Positions 16,757 through 25,276 of a stretch of DNA of 64,000 bases are shown here, piece by piece. This stretch comes from Flavitalea plasmicola (GTDB taxonomy: Bacteria; Bacteroidota; Bacteroidia; Chitinophagales; Chitinophagaceae): contig NZ_JAUOTO010000007.1 in the NCBI RefSeq assembly GCF_030546645.1, forward strand, positions 496,001-560,000, in the 5' to 3' direction. Each line of letters begins with the position of its first letter. Within the stretch, counting starts at the first letter, position 1. The notes beneath the pieces were generated by a model that ran no database searches, was not told the origin of the DNA, and saw only the letters and a list, made by a program, of their open reading frames with translations. The position numbers and the translations under genes were made by a program.

Positions 16757-19700
16757 ATGAATCGAATGCTAACATGGGTCTTACTACTGCTCGCCTGCTC
16801 GTTGCAGGCGATGGCCCAGCCCGCCGCCAACATGGCCACGGGCATTGTAAAGAACGAAAAGGGCGAAGCACTGGAGGGCGTCACCGTTCGCCTGGACAAC
16901 GCTTCGAATGCATTTAAAAGCGCCACAACAACCAACAGCAAAGGTATCTTCAGTATCAGCAATGTACCGGCAGGCAGCAACTACCGCTTTATCCTCAGCT
17001 CCATCGGTTATGAAAACGATACCTTATCCGGATATGAAATGAAGGAGAATGGCCGCATCTCTTTAAGCATTGTCCTGCAAAATAAAAATTCAGCCCTGGA
17101 TAGGGTGGTGGTAATTGGATATGGCGCTATACGTAAAAAGGACCTTTCTGCCGCCGTAGCCGAAGTGCCGGACATGGATCAGATCAAAGAGCGACCGGTG
17201 TTGGATGTGGCCAATATGATACAGGGCAAGGTCCCCGGCGTCACCGTGGTCAGCGAGGGAGGACATCCTGACAAGACCCCGAACATCGTCATCAGGGGCA
17301 AAGGCTCCCAGGGGCCCGAAGACGTATTGTTTGTAGTGGACGGCGTTCCGAATGCACCCTATAATCCAGCCGATGTGGTATCAGTCACCATCTTAAAAGA
17401 TGCCGCTTCAGCCGCGATCTATGGAGCATTTTCCGGATCCGCCGGCGTCATCCTGATCACTACCCGCCAGGCTCAATCCACCCAGGGCAAGCCCAGCATA
17501 GAATATTCCGGCTTTGTCGGCGCGAAGACAGCCTGGAGACTGCCCCAGTCGCTGACAGCAGATAAAACAGCCCAGGTGGCCAACCTGGCCTATAACAACG
17601 CCGGCTTAACGCCTCTGGATGGGTGGGATGCTACTAAAAATCCATACGACCAGGTAACCCGCACCGACTGGGTCCACTCCATCTTCAGGACCGGTCTCGT
17701 TCAAAGGCATAACATTGTCATCAATTCAGGTACGGATAAGTTCTCCACCCTCTTCGCAGGCAGGTATGAGGAGAACCAGGGTACGCTGTTGAATACCTAT
17801 AGCAAGAATATCTCCGGTCGCTTCAACGCCTCCTACACATTCAGTCCGAAAATAAAATTCAGGCAGGATGTGTTTTTAAACAACAACGACAACAGGGGCA
17901 CCAGTACGGAAAGCGGTTACGACGGCACCATCCTCTCCGCCATTTACATGCCCCGCTCAGCCACCGTGTATTATCCTGATGGGACTTTCGGAGGCACCGT
18001 CCCCCGGGATGCACTTACCTACGCAGGTATCCATGGCGATGCCGTCAACCCTGTGGCCACCCTGCTGCGCAACAAGCCCTATAACAAGTCCACAGACATG
18101 CAATCTGTTTCAGAGCTAAGGATCGCCAATGTCATCACCGGGCTCTCCTTCTTCACACGCTTCTCCTATCGCCAGGGCAGCTCGCTGTATAAGAACTTCA
18201 CCCCCAAACGTACAGAGCCGGGCAAACCGAACAATAACAACGAGCTGGACTATACCACGCATAAGACCCATAGCTGGATCTGGGAAAACACCGCTAACTA
18301 CAACCGCAACATCGGAAGACATAGCATAGGTGCTATGGCCTCCACCACTTCACAGGAAGTAGCCGACATGGGTTTCTCCGCCTCTGCTAAGACTTTTGAT
18401 AATGAAGCCAACTGGGCACAGTTCTTTGTCAATGCGGGCGACTTTACAGCCATCAACCCCAACGACTGGGATACGAAAGACCGCAACACGTCCTATGTCG
18501 GTAGATTATCCTATAGCTGGGCCGACCGCTACTTCCTGACAGGCAGCTACCGCTATGATATTGCAGGAAGGCTGGCCCCCGGTCATCGGGGCAAAGGACT
18601 TCCCGGCGCCACCGCAGCCTGGAAAATAAGCTCAGAGCCATTCTTTAATGTGCCAATGGTAGACTTGTTAAAAATAAGGGCCAGCTGGGGCCGCATCGGT
18701 AACCTGGGTTCAATCGGTTACTATTATGGCTATCCAACACTTACGCCCGACTATACCTACCAGGTAGGCGATGCCGCGCCCCATACACCGGCTTTTTACA
18801 TGGCACAGGCCGTGAACCCCAATCTCAGCTGGGAAACGTCCGAACAAAAAGACCTGGGTCTGGATATCAGTCTGTTCAAAGAAAGACTGTTATTCACCGT
18901 GGATTATTTTAATAAGCACACTTATGACCTGATACAGACGTTGCCTAACTGGCCCTCTACCATGGGATTAAATCCTCCGTTCATCAATCAGGGAAATATC
19001 AGGAACTCGGGCATTGAGCTCACAGCCACCCTGAAAGGCACAGCCGGGAAATTGGCATATGAGGTCGGCGGCAACATAGCCACGCTGAAGAACAGAGTGG
19101 AGTACATCAATGGGAAACCAGATGGATACTGGGCGCATGGCGACTCCTGGAGAAGTGGCTCGCTTAACCCCTACCGTTCTACTGTTGGACAACCTTACTA
19201 TTCTTACTGGCTGGTGAAAAGTGCCGGCATCTTCCAGACCGATAAGGAAGCCCAGGACTACGTAGGCCCCAATGGTACGCGCATTCAACCCAATGCCAAA
19301 GCAGGTGACCTGAAATTCATCGATCAAAACCACGACGGCAAGATCACCGATTCCGACAGGGTATACATGGGCAGCGCCGCCCCCAAATTCACTTATGGAT
19401 TTACAGTTAACCTGCAATGGAAACGCTTTGACCTCAGCATGTTCCTGCAGGGCGTGGGCGGTGTGAAGCTGTTCCATGCTTTCAAAGAATCCACCCTTAA
19501 TGGCTCGGAGCAAGGCTACAACAGGTGGGATAAGATCCTGGACGCTTGGTCCCCCTCCAACCCTCACTCCAACATCCCCATCATTTCCGCCAGCGACCAC
19601 AATAATAATTTCGGTACCGCTTCCGACTGGTACCTGGAGAATGGGGATTATCTGCGCGTAAAAAGCGTGGTTATCGGGTACAATTTTCCGCAGCTTCTTA

Positions 19701-19855
19701 AGAACTGCAACCTACGGGTCTATGTCAGCGGCGACAACCTGTTGACGTTTACCCATTACAGCGGGATGGACCCCGAAGTAGGCGGTATAGGCCTGGACGG
19801 GGGACAATTCCCCGTATCAAGGATATACGCTGCCGGCGTAAAACTTACTTTTTAA
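16757..19855 (+). CDS. SusC/RagA-type TonB-linked outer-membrane transporter
   Basis: A 1032-residue TonB-dependent beta-barrel that imports a nutrient, usually an oligosaccharide or peptide, through the outer membrane. After a signal peptide (LTWVLLLLACSLQAMAQ) comes a carboxypeptidase-regulatory-like domain (GIVKNEKGEALEGVTVRLDN), then the SusC-specific DRVVVIGYGAIRKKDLSAAV, the plug (VANMIQGKVPGVTVVSEGG, IVIRGKGS, DVLFVVDGVPN) and a long barrel ending KLTF. There is no N-terminal STN signalling domain; the only STN-like module is on FecR. It is paired with the SusD gene 20 bp downstream. The substrate cannot be told from sequence. Confidence 0.96.
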   Translation: MNRMLTWVLLLLACSLQAMAQPAANMATGIVKNEKGEALEGVTVRLDNASNAFKSATTTNSKGIFSISNVPAGSNYRFILSSIGYENDTLSGYEMKENGRISLSIVLQNKNSALDRVVVIGYGAIRKKDLSAAVAEVPDMDQIKERPVLDVANMIQGKVPGVTVVSEGGHPDKTPNIVIRGKGSQGPEDVLFVVDGVPNAPYNPADVVSVTILKDAASAAIYGAFSGSAGVILITTRQAQSTQGKPSIEYSGFVGAKTAWRLPQSLTADKTAQVANLAYNNAGLTPLDGWDATKNPYDQVTRTDWVHSIFRTGLVQRHNIVINSGTDKFSTLFAGRYEENQGTLLNTYSKNISGRFNASYTFSPKIKFRQDVFLNNNDNRGTSTESGYDGTILSAIYMPRSATVYYPDGTFGGTVPRDALTYAGIHGDAVNPVATLLRNKPYNKSTDMQSVSELRIANVITGLSFFTRFSYRQGSSLYKNFTPKRTEPGKPNNNNELDYTTHKTHSWIWENTANYNRNIGRHSIGAMASTTSQEVADMGFSASAKTFDNEANWAQFFVNAGDFTAINPNDWDTKDRNTSYVGRLSYSWADRYFLTGSYRYDIAGRLAPGHRGKGLPGATAAWKISSEPFFNVPMVDLLKIRASWGRIGNLGSIGYYYGYPTLTPDYTYQVGDAAPHTPAFYMAQAVNPNLSWETSEQKDLGLDISLFKERLLFTVDYFNKHTYDLIQTLPNWPSTMGLNPPFINQGNIRNSGIELTATLKGTAGKLAYEVGGNIATLKNRVEYINGKPDGYWAHGDSWRSGSLNPYRSTVGQPYYSYWLVKSAGIFQTDKEAQDYVGPNGTRIQPNAKAGDLKFIDQNHDGKITDSDRVYMGSAAPKFTYGFTVNLQWKRFDLSMFLQGVGGVKLFHAFKESTLNGSEQGYNRWDKILDAWSPSNPHSNIPIISASDHNNNFGTASDWYLENGDYLRVKSVVIGYNFPQLLKNCNLRVYVSGDNLLTFTHYSGMDPEVGGIGLDGGQFPVSRIYAAGVKLTF

Positions 19856-19875
19856 TTTTTATAATCGATCAGGAT

Positions 19876-21471
19876 ATGAAATCGACAATATTAAACTACT
19901 TATTCATTCTATCAGTGCTTGGCCTCGGTTCATGCAGTAAGAGCTGGGTAGATACCAAGCCCAATGGCACCGCATCGTCCGCCTATTTATGGGATAATGA
20001 GTCCGATGCTATTAAAGGTACCGCCGCCCTGTATGTGGCGATGAAGGACGAACCTACGTGGGGCCGCAACCTCTTTTGGATGCAAAACGCCAGCGACGAC
20101 CTCATCGTAGGCAGACCCAAGGCCAAAGCAGAGAATATCAAGAATTTTGTCTGTACAGGCAATGAAGATTATATGGCCGGCGGCTGGAGCGATCTCTACT
20201 CCATGCTCAGCAAAGCCAATCAGGCGGTGGTTGGGATCAAGGCTTCCACCAGCCTGTCCACTGACTTCAAGAATCGCAGTTTAGGCGAAGCCTATTTCAT
20301 GCGTGGCTTTGTCCATTTCTGGATCGCTTACCTCTGGGGCCATAAAAACCAGGGCGTCCCTTACGACAGTGCCGAAGACGTCCATTACGGACTGCGCATC
20401 GCCCCTCAGCTGCCGTCGGTTACGAACGACTATGCCATTATTGCGGCCGACCTGCAAAGGGCAGCAGATCTGCTACCCTTGTTCAGCACCTATGGCGATG
20501 CCGATAAAGGCAGGGCGCATAGAGCAGCCGCCCTTGGCTACCTGGTAAAGACCTATGCCTACTGGGCCCAGTACGACCCCAGCAAATGGGCGCTGATCCC
20601 CGATCTCTGCGACAGGATAAAGAACGAATGCGGTAGGGCATTGATCACCGGAAATGCCAACCCTGCAGACAATTACAAGGCCGTTTTCAAGATCGCCAAC
20701 AACTGGAGCTCCGAATACATCTGGTCCGTCACTTCCGGTACCCAGGGCGGTTCGGAATTCGTGGGTGTAGTGCTGGAAAACACAGGCTGGGGCATTTACA
20801 ACGGTTGGGGTTATTTCCAACCCACGGAAGAGCTCTATGATGAATACGAAGCCACCGATCCCCGGCGGGAAGCCACCATCCTGAAATTCGGAGACCAATT
20901 CACCTACTTCGGGCAAAACCGGAGCTATTATTCCACCAACAGCCTCTCAGGCTTCCAGATCAATAAGTATATGGAGCCCTATAGCTATGGTTCCAATGGA
21001 GATGCGTCCACGAACCCCATGATCAACCAGGACGGCAACTATCCCACCACACGGCTCAACCTGCCGCTGATGCGCTATGCCGAGATCTTGCTATTCAAGG
21101 CCGAAGCCCTTATTCAGCAAGGCAAGAGCGCCGATGCCGCCGCCCCGCTCAATGAAGTACGCGCACGGGTAGGACTTGGCCCCATCGCAGCGCCTACCAT
21201 GGCCGACCTGAAACACGAACGCCGCTGTGAGCTCGCATGCGAATGGACCGATAGGTTCGAAGACCTGAAAAGATGGGGCGATGTTGCCACCATCAATGCC
21301 CCCCTGCACGGCCGCATCCATACTATTAAGACCGATCCAGCCTCTCCTTATACCATTCAGCAGGTCTGGCCCGCACGTAATTTCGACCCAGCCAAACATA
21401 TGGCATGGCCCATCAATCCCGACGAGATTTCCTTAAGCAATGGCGTCTATAAACAAACGCCGGGCTGGTAA
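19876..21471 (+). CDS. SusD/RagB-type outer-membrane nutrient-binding lipoprotein
   Basis: A surface lipoprotein of 531 residues that caps the SusC barrel and captures the substrate. The signal peptide ends in the lipobox LGLGSCSKSW. The SusD helical scaffold is seen in YMAGGWSDLYSMLSKANQAV, GEAYFMRGFVHFWIAYLWG and the C-terminal RYAEILLFKAEALIQQGKSA plus ERRCELACEWTDRFEDLKRWG. Length and C-terminal AWPINPDEISLSNG fit the family. It is the last gene of the sigma-FecR-SusC-SusD unit and is followed by a strong terminator. Confidence 0.95.
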   Translation: MKSTILNYLFILSVLGLGSCSKSWVDTKPNGTASSAYLWDNESDAIKGTAALYVAMKDEPTWGRNLFWMQNASDDLIVGRPKAKAENIKNFVCTGNEDYMAGGWSDLYSMLSKANQAVVGIKASTSLSTDFKNRSLGEAYFMRGFVHFWIAYLWGHKNQGVPYDSAEDVHYGLRIAPQLPSVTNDYAIIAADLQRAADLLPLFSTYGDADKGRAHRAAALGYLVKTYAYWAQYDPSKWALIPDLCDRIKNECGRALITGNANPADNYKAVFKIANNWSSEYIWSVTSGTQGGSEFVGVVLENTGWGIYNGWGYFQPTEELYDEYEATDPRREATILKFGDQFTYFGQNRSYYSTNSLSGFQINKYMEPYSYGSNGDASTNPMINQDGNYPTTRLNLPLMRYAEILLFKAEALIQQGKSADAAAPLNEVRARVGLGPIAAPTMADLKHERRCELACEWTDRFEDLKRWGDVATINAPLHGRIHTIKTDPASPYTIQQVWPARNFDPAKHMAWPINPDEISLSNGVYKQTPGW

Positions 21472-21490
21472 TGAAAACCCCTCTCACAAA

Positions 21491-21517
21491 AACCCCGCAA
21501 TTGCGGGGTTTTTTTTT
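21491..21517 (+). terminator. Rho-independent terminator after susD
   Basis: The perfect palindrome AACCCCGCAATTGCGGGGTT (21491-21510) is followed by an uninterrupted U run to 21517. It ends the SusCD transcript 20 bp after the susD stop. Confidence 0.9.
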
Positions 21518-21566
21518 ATCCTTGGTCAAACCTTGGCCTCCCCCATCGACAGTGCCCAACTTTATT

Positions 21567-21574
21567 TAATTTTG
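21567..21574 (+). promoter_or_regulatory. Candidate -7 box of trmB
   Basis: TAATTTTG matches the Bacteroidota -7 box TAnnTTTG and ends 4 bp before the trmB ATG, so the transcript would be leaderless or nearly so. No TTG -33 box was found at the usual distance. Confidence 0.35.
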
Positions 21575-21578
21575 CCCC

Positions 21579-22301
21579 ATGGGCCAAAAAAAGCTGATCC
21601 GTTTCGCTGCTATCCTCACCTTCCCCAACGTCCTCCAATACCCTGAAGGCATGGCGGGAAAATGGGCGGAATTCTTCAAGAATGATCACCCCCTTACCCT
21701 GGAGCTGGCCTGCGGTAAAGGAGAATACACCGTCGGACTGGCCAGGATGTACCCACAAAGGAATTTTCTGGGCGTAGACCTGAAAGGCAATCGCATCTAC
21801 ATCGGCGCAAAGACAAGCCTGCGGGAAAACCTTACCAACGCCGCCTTTCTCCGTACCCAGATCGATCGCCTTCCCACCTATTTCCAGCCCGGTGAAGTGT
21901 CCGAGATCTGGCTCACCTTCCCGGACCCCCAGCTGCGAAAATCCAAAGCCCGGAAAAGACTGACCCATCCCAAGTTCCTCCGCCTCTATCAACAGATCCT
22001 CGTCCCCGGTGGGCGCATTCACCTGAAAACAGATTCACCCGTCCTCTATAATTTCACCCGCCTCGTCATCGATATGTACGGTCTCACCCTTCTCGAAAGC
22101 TCGGATAATATCCACGCCGGCCCTATCAAAGAAGAACTGAAAATAAAGACCCATTACGAAAGCCTCGACATCGCGCAAAGCAATCGCGTACATTACCTTC
22201 TCTTCACACTTCCCGCAACGCCCCTGCCAGACCTGGATGAAGCATTGCAGGAAAAGGTCCGCGAAATGGAGCCCGATGCACCCCAAATCGCCGGACAATG
22301 A
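21579..22301 (+). CDS. trmB: tRNA (guanine-N7-)-methyltransferase
   Basis: It methylates G46 in the variable loop of tRNAs using S-adenosylmethionine. The 240-residue product carries motif I LELACGKGEYTVGLA, the acidic motif II loop FLGVDLKGNRI, and the TrmB signature EIWLTFPDPQLRKSKARKRL followed by HPKFLRLYQQILVPGGRIHLKTD. The first residues MGQKKLIRFAAILTFPN also fit the family. It overlaps the next gene by 4 bp (ATGA). A -7 box lies immediately before the start codon. Confidence 0.95.
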   Translation: MGQKKLIRFAAILTFPNVLQYPEGMAGKWAEFFKNDHPLTLELACGKGEYTVGLARMYPQRNFLGVDLKGNRIYIGAKTSLRENLTNAAFLRTQIDRLPTYFQPGEVSEIWLTFPDPQLRKSKARKRLTHPKFLRLYQQILVPGGRIHLKTDSPVLYNFTRLVIDMYGLTLLESSDNIHAGPIKEELKIKTHYESLDIAQSNRVHYLLFTLPATPLPDLDEALQEKVREMEPDAPQIAGQ

Positions 22302-22495
22302 ACCAGCTGAAAGAAGGAGAAGACTTCTACTACGATCCCAATGGCCTGATGGTCCTCACCGCAAAATATCACCTGAAAAAAGGATATTGCTGCGGCAATG
22401 GATGCAGGCATTGCCCTTATGATTACAAGAACGTACCGGAACCACGCCGCTCGCAGCTGCTTGCAGAGCGAGGCAAAAGCCGGGACAAGTATTAA
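22298..22495 (+). CDS. DUF5522 cysteine-rich small protein
   Basis: A 65-residue protein with a compact cysteine/histidine cluster, YCCGNGCRHCPYDYKNVP, which would suit a zinc or iron-sulfur site. This matches the small DUF5522 family, whose function is unknown. It begins inside the trmB stop (ATGA, 22298-22301), so the two are translationally coupled, which hints at a link to tRNA or RNA modification (inference). Confidence 0.8.
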   Translation: MNQLKEGEDFYYDPNGLMVLTAKYHLKKGYCCGNGCRHCPYDYKNVPEPRRSQLLAERGKSRDKY

Positions 22496-22510
22496 TCTTA
22501 TCTTGCGTAG

Positions 22511-22558
22511 TTCGTACCTTTGTACGAATCTCACCCAATATTCGCACCTTTATACGAA
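22511..22558. promoter_or_regulatory. Pair of palindromic operator-like sites in an AT-rich 412-bp gap
   Basis: TTCGTACCTTTGTACGAA (22511-22528) is a perfect inverted repeat around CTTT. TTCGCACCTTTATACGAA (22541-22558) is a degenerate copy exactly 30 bp away, about three helical turns, so both face the same side of the DNA. The first contains a -7-like TACCTTTG. The remainder of the gap (22496-22907) is AT-rich with no gene seen. Confidence 0.5.
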
Positions 22559-22719
22559 CCACTAGTCCCCCGAACCTGGATTCCAGTTGCGTCCTTAGTA
22601 TATGTTTTTGCAAGTTATTAAGTATTACTCATTTAAGGTTTGAATCCAATCCGGGAGCGTAAATATTCCTTAATGATAAGCCTTGGGACCGTTATTGCAA
22701 TGGCAAGGGATTTTTAATT

Positions 22720-22746
22720 TTTGGAATATAATTTCTTTTATTTTTG
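22720..22746 (+). promoter_or_regulatory. Candidate promoter of the KilA-N gene
   Basis: TTTG at 22720-22723 and a full-match -7 box TATTTTTG at 22739-22746, with a 15-nt spacer that is slightly short for the Bacteroidota consensus. It would give a leader of about 155 nt before the KilA-N gene. Confidence 0.35.
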
Positions 22747-22907
22747 TACAGTCTCTGCGCTTCTTCTATTGTTGAACTTATTGGGAATTATTCCTGCTTG
22801 TTACTACTCGAAGGCCAAATGCGATGTGGCTTCATGAAAACCTAATTTAAATTTAAACAAGTTCAGGTATAACTTAAGCCTATAGGTCAGGAGGTCGATA
22901 ACCTGAT

Positions 22908-23759
22908 ATGCATTTAAACCCATATTGTATGCCAGAAAAAAAACAAACGATAGAAGTAAAAGGTACGCCCATTACCATAATGCAGGTCAATCAACAGGAC
23001 TATATTTCATTGACTAATATTGCGAGACACAAGAATCCCAATGAGCCCAAAGATATTGTTAAGAACTGGATGCGGTCGAAAACTACCATTGAATTCTTAG
23101 GCCTGTGGGAGAAACTGCATAATCCGAAGTTCAAAGGGGTCGAATTCGACTCCTTTGTTCGGGAAGCAGGCAGCAATGCTTTCGTATTATCACCTACTAA
23201 ATGGATCGAAAATACCCATGCTATCGGAATTATATCCAAGCCCGGTAATACTGGAGGCACATATGCGCACAAGGATATTGCTTTTGAATTTGCAGCTTGG
23301 CTTAGTGCAGAATTCAAGTTATATCTCATTATGGAGTTCCAACGTCTCAAAGACGAAGAAAATAGCGTAAAGAAACAGGAATGGACGCTGCAGCGTACCC
23401 TTTCCAAGATCAATTATCGTATTCATACCGATGCTATCAAAGAAACGCTGATTCCTCCTGTAATTACCAAAGAGCAGAGCACTACAGTATATGCCAGCGA
23501 AGCTGACCTGCTCAATGTAGCTTTGTTCGGCCAAACAGCCAGGCAGTGGCGAGACCAAAATCAGGGTAAACAAGGTAATATCCGCGATGAAGCTTCACTG
23601 GAACAATTGGTGGTATTGACTAACCTGGAAAGCATCAATGCACTTTTAATACGGAAAGGGTATTCGCAAACTGAGAGGTTACAACAACTAAACGAAGTGG
23701 CCATTCAACAAATGAAATCCCTTTTAGCAAACACCGCTGTAAAAAAGCTCTCACGATAA
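22908..23759 (+). CDS. KilA-N domain DNA-binding protein
   Basis: A 283-residue protein with an N-terminal KilA-N domain, a nucleic-acid-binding fold common in phages and large DNA viruses: DYISLTNIARHKNPNEPKDIVKNWMRSKTTIEFLGLWE, VREAGSNAF, KWIENTHAIGI, and GGTYAHKDIAFEFAAWLSAEFKLYLI. The C-terminal half is a charged helical region of unknown role. The first ATG (22908) is preceded by AGGAGG at 22889-22894; an ATG at 22929 (MPEKKQ) is the alternative. Codon use and flanks are clearly more AT-rich than the neighbours, suggesting horizontal acquisition. No other phage genes are near. Confidence 0.85.
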   Translation: MHLNPYCMPEKKQTIEVKGTPITIMQVNQQDYISLTNIARHKNPNEPKDIVKNWMRSKTTIEFLGLWEKLHNPKFKGVEFDSFVREAGSNAFVLSPTKWIENTHAIGIISKPGNTGGTYAHKDIAFEFAAWLSAEFKLYLIMEFQRLKDEENSVKKQEWTLQRTLSKINYRIHTDAIKETLIPPVITKEQSTTVYASEADLLNVALFGQTARQWRDQNQGKQGNIRDEASLEQLVVLTNLESINALLIRKGYSQTERLQQLNEVAIQQMKSLLANTAVKKLSR

Positions 23760-23848
23760 GGAAACAACAGAATACCTTGTGATTGGAACGCTTTTCAGCA
23801 TAGGCATCGCAATAATCACAGGTCAGCTTGTAAAAATATACATGTAAA

Positions 23849-24409
23849 TCAATAATACCTGCTGATCATCAGATAAACCACCACTCCCGTCACCGCCACA
23901 TACAGCCAGATCGGCCAGGTGATCCTCGCCAGCCGGCGATGTTTGTCGAACTTTTCCTGGAAAGCGCGCTGCAAGGTGAACAACACCAAAGGAATGATAA
24001 TACCGGAAAGTATGATGTGTGAGCTGAGGATAAAATAATACACATACCGCAACGGCCCCGCCTGCGCCTTTTCATCGACGCTGACAATGCCGTCATGGTT
24101 CACATCCCCATACAGCGTGGAAGGATTCGAAGCGTGATAGATCACATAGGAGATGAGAAAAATGCTGCTGAGCACGACAGCAGTAAGATTCGCCCGCTTG
24201 TGCGCCGCTACCTGCCCATTCCTGATAAAATACAGGCTGGCCAGCAGCAGGATCGCCGTGCTCGAGTTCAGGATGGCATGGAACAAAGGCAGGAAATGCG
24301 TATTGAACCCAAAGTCGACCTTCACCTGCGGTACCAGGATCAGGAACGCCACAGCCGCCGGAATGGCAATGCTGACGATAATAATGGGTACGGTAAGGTT
24401 GCGATTCAT
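23849..24409 (-). CDS. DUF420 membrane protein with an EF-hand-like loop
   Basis: A 186-residue protein with about five membrane helices, matching DUF420, a family that sits beside cytochrome oxidase and Sco genes and is suspected of a role in oxidase assembly. Conserved histidines appear in FLPLFHAILNSST and FILSSHIILS. Residues 102-113 (DVNHDGIVSVDE) form a textbook calcium-binding EF-hand loop between two helices, with Asp, Asn, Asp, Gly, Val, Ser and Glu at positions 1, 3, 5, 6, 8, 9 and 12. It overlaps sco by 4 bp, so both are translated together. Confidence 0.8.
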   Translation of the reverse strand: MNRNLTVPIIIVSIAIPAAVAFLILVPQVKVDFGFNTHFLPLFHAILNSSTAILLLASLYFIRNGQVAAHKRANLTAVVLSSIFLISYVIYHASNPSTLYGDVNHDGIVSVDEKAQAGPLRYVYYFILSSHIILSGIIIPLVLFTLQRAFQEKFDKHRRLARITWPIWLYVAVTGVVVYLMISRYY

Positions 24410-25209
24410 ATATATTCTCTCTTTTTCTGTTTGCGGGAAAAATACACCACTGCGCCAATGGTTCCCAAAATTACGATGGCAAAGGGGATCATCAGCGGCC
24501 TCAGCTCCGTAAAAATGGACTTTCTTCTTTTATCTTTCTCCAGCATGATAAACACGATGTCCTCCGCCAGCCGGGCCATCTCCACCGTATCCGTCCCATG
24601 ATAGTACCCCCGGACCACCCGGTCCTTGTCCAGCAGAGCCACATAGTCCGTATGCACAAAGTCCGAATCGACACTGACACTGTCCTGCAGTCCCAGCTTC
24701 AGCTCGTTGAGCGCAAAGTCGTAAATAGTCTTCTTCGGGCCCGTCAGCATCCACCAAACCTCCGGGTTGACGCCATATTTATCGGCATATTTCTTTATCA
24801 CCGGCACGCTATCCCTCAGGGGGTCCACCGTCAGGGATAAGAAGCGGACGAAGGTCGTGTCCACCCGCTTCACCTCGTTGCGGATCTTCAACGCATCCTG
24901 CAGCTTCCGCATATTGTGCGTCAGCACCGGGCAAATGCTGGCGCAATGCGTAAAGAAAAAATCGACGATAAAGACCTTCCCATTTTCCTGGTCCAGGGAC
25001 ACCTGCTCGCCCAGTTGGTTCTGCAGGCTGAGATTGGCCACCTGATGCCACAATGTGTCGGAGACCTCCTTGCCGTTCTTTATCTTCGTCACCACCGAGT
25101 CCGGGTAATACCTCCTGGGCATCTCCACATTATAACGGCTGGCCACCGCATAGAACACCAGGGGAAGAAAGACCGCTACCGCTATTGCCAACCACGCTTT
25201 TCTGTTCAT
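24406..25209 (-). CDS. Sco1/SenC-type copper chaperone
   Basis: A membrane-anchored thioredoxin-fold protein that delivers copper to the CuA centre of cytochrome oxidase. The 267-residue product has an N-terminal anchor (WLAIAVAVFLPLVFYAVA), the copper motif FFFTHCASICPVLT (CxxxC), the third ligand histidine in SDFVHTDYVALLD, and an additional C-terminal helix (LMIPFAIVILGTIGAVVYF), so both ends are in the membrane. It lies just past the terminator that ends the act-cox operon and overlaps the DUF420 gene. Confidence 0.9.
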   Translation of the reverse strand: MNRKAWLAIAVAVFLPLVFYAVASRYNVEMPRRYYPDSVVTKIKNGKEVSDTLWHQVANLSLQNQLGEQVSLDQENGKVFIVDFFFTHCASICPVLTHNMRKLQDALKIRNEVKRVDTTFVRFLSLTVDPLRDSVPVIKKYADKYGVNPEVWWMLTGPKKTIYDFALNELKLGLQDSVSVDSDFVHTDYVALLDKDRVVRGYYHGTDTVEMARLAEDIVFIMLEKDKRRKSIFTELRPLMIPFAIVILGTIGAVVYFSRKQKKREYI

Positions 25210-25210
25210 A

Positions 25211-25240
25211 ATAAAAAAACCATCGCTGTTAGCGATGGTT
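25211..25240 (-). terminator. Rho-independent terminator of the act-cox operon
   Basis: Arms AACCATCGCT (25218-25227) and AGCGATGGTT (25231-25240) form a perfect 10-bp stem with loop GTT. On the minus strand the hairpin is followed by a U run (A run 25213-25219). It lies between the subunit IV gene and sco, so sco is either read-through or separately expressed. Confidence 0.85.
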
Positions 25241-25276
25241 ATATAATTTTAATTAATTCTAAACACCGCCGTAGGG

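Noticed and set aside
22641-22662. tRNA or attachment-site remnant upstream of the KilA-N gene
   Set aside because: GGTTTGAATCCAATCCGGGA looks a little like a T-loop, but the flanking bases do not pair into a T-stem and no acceptor stem can be found.
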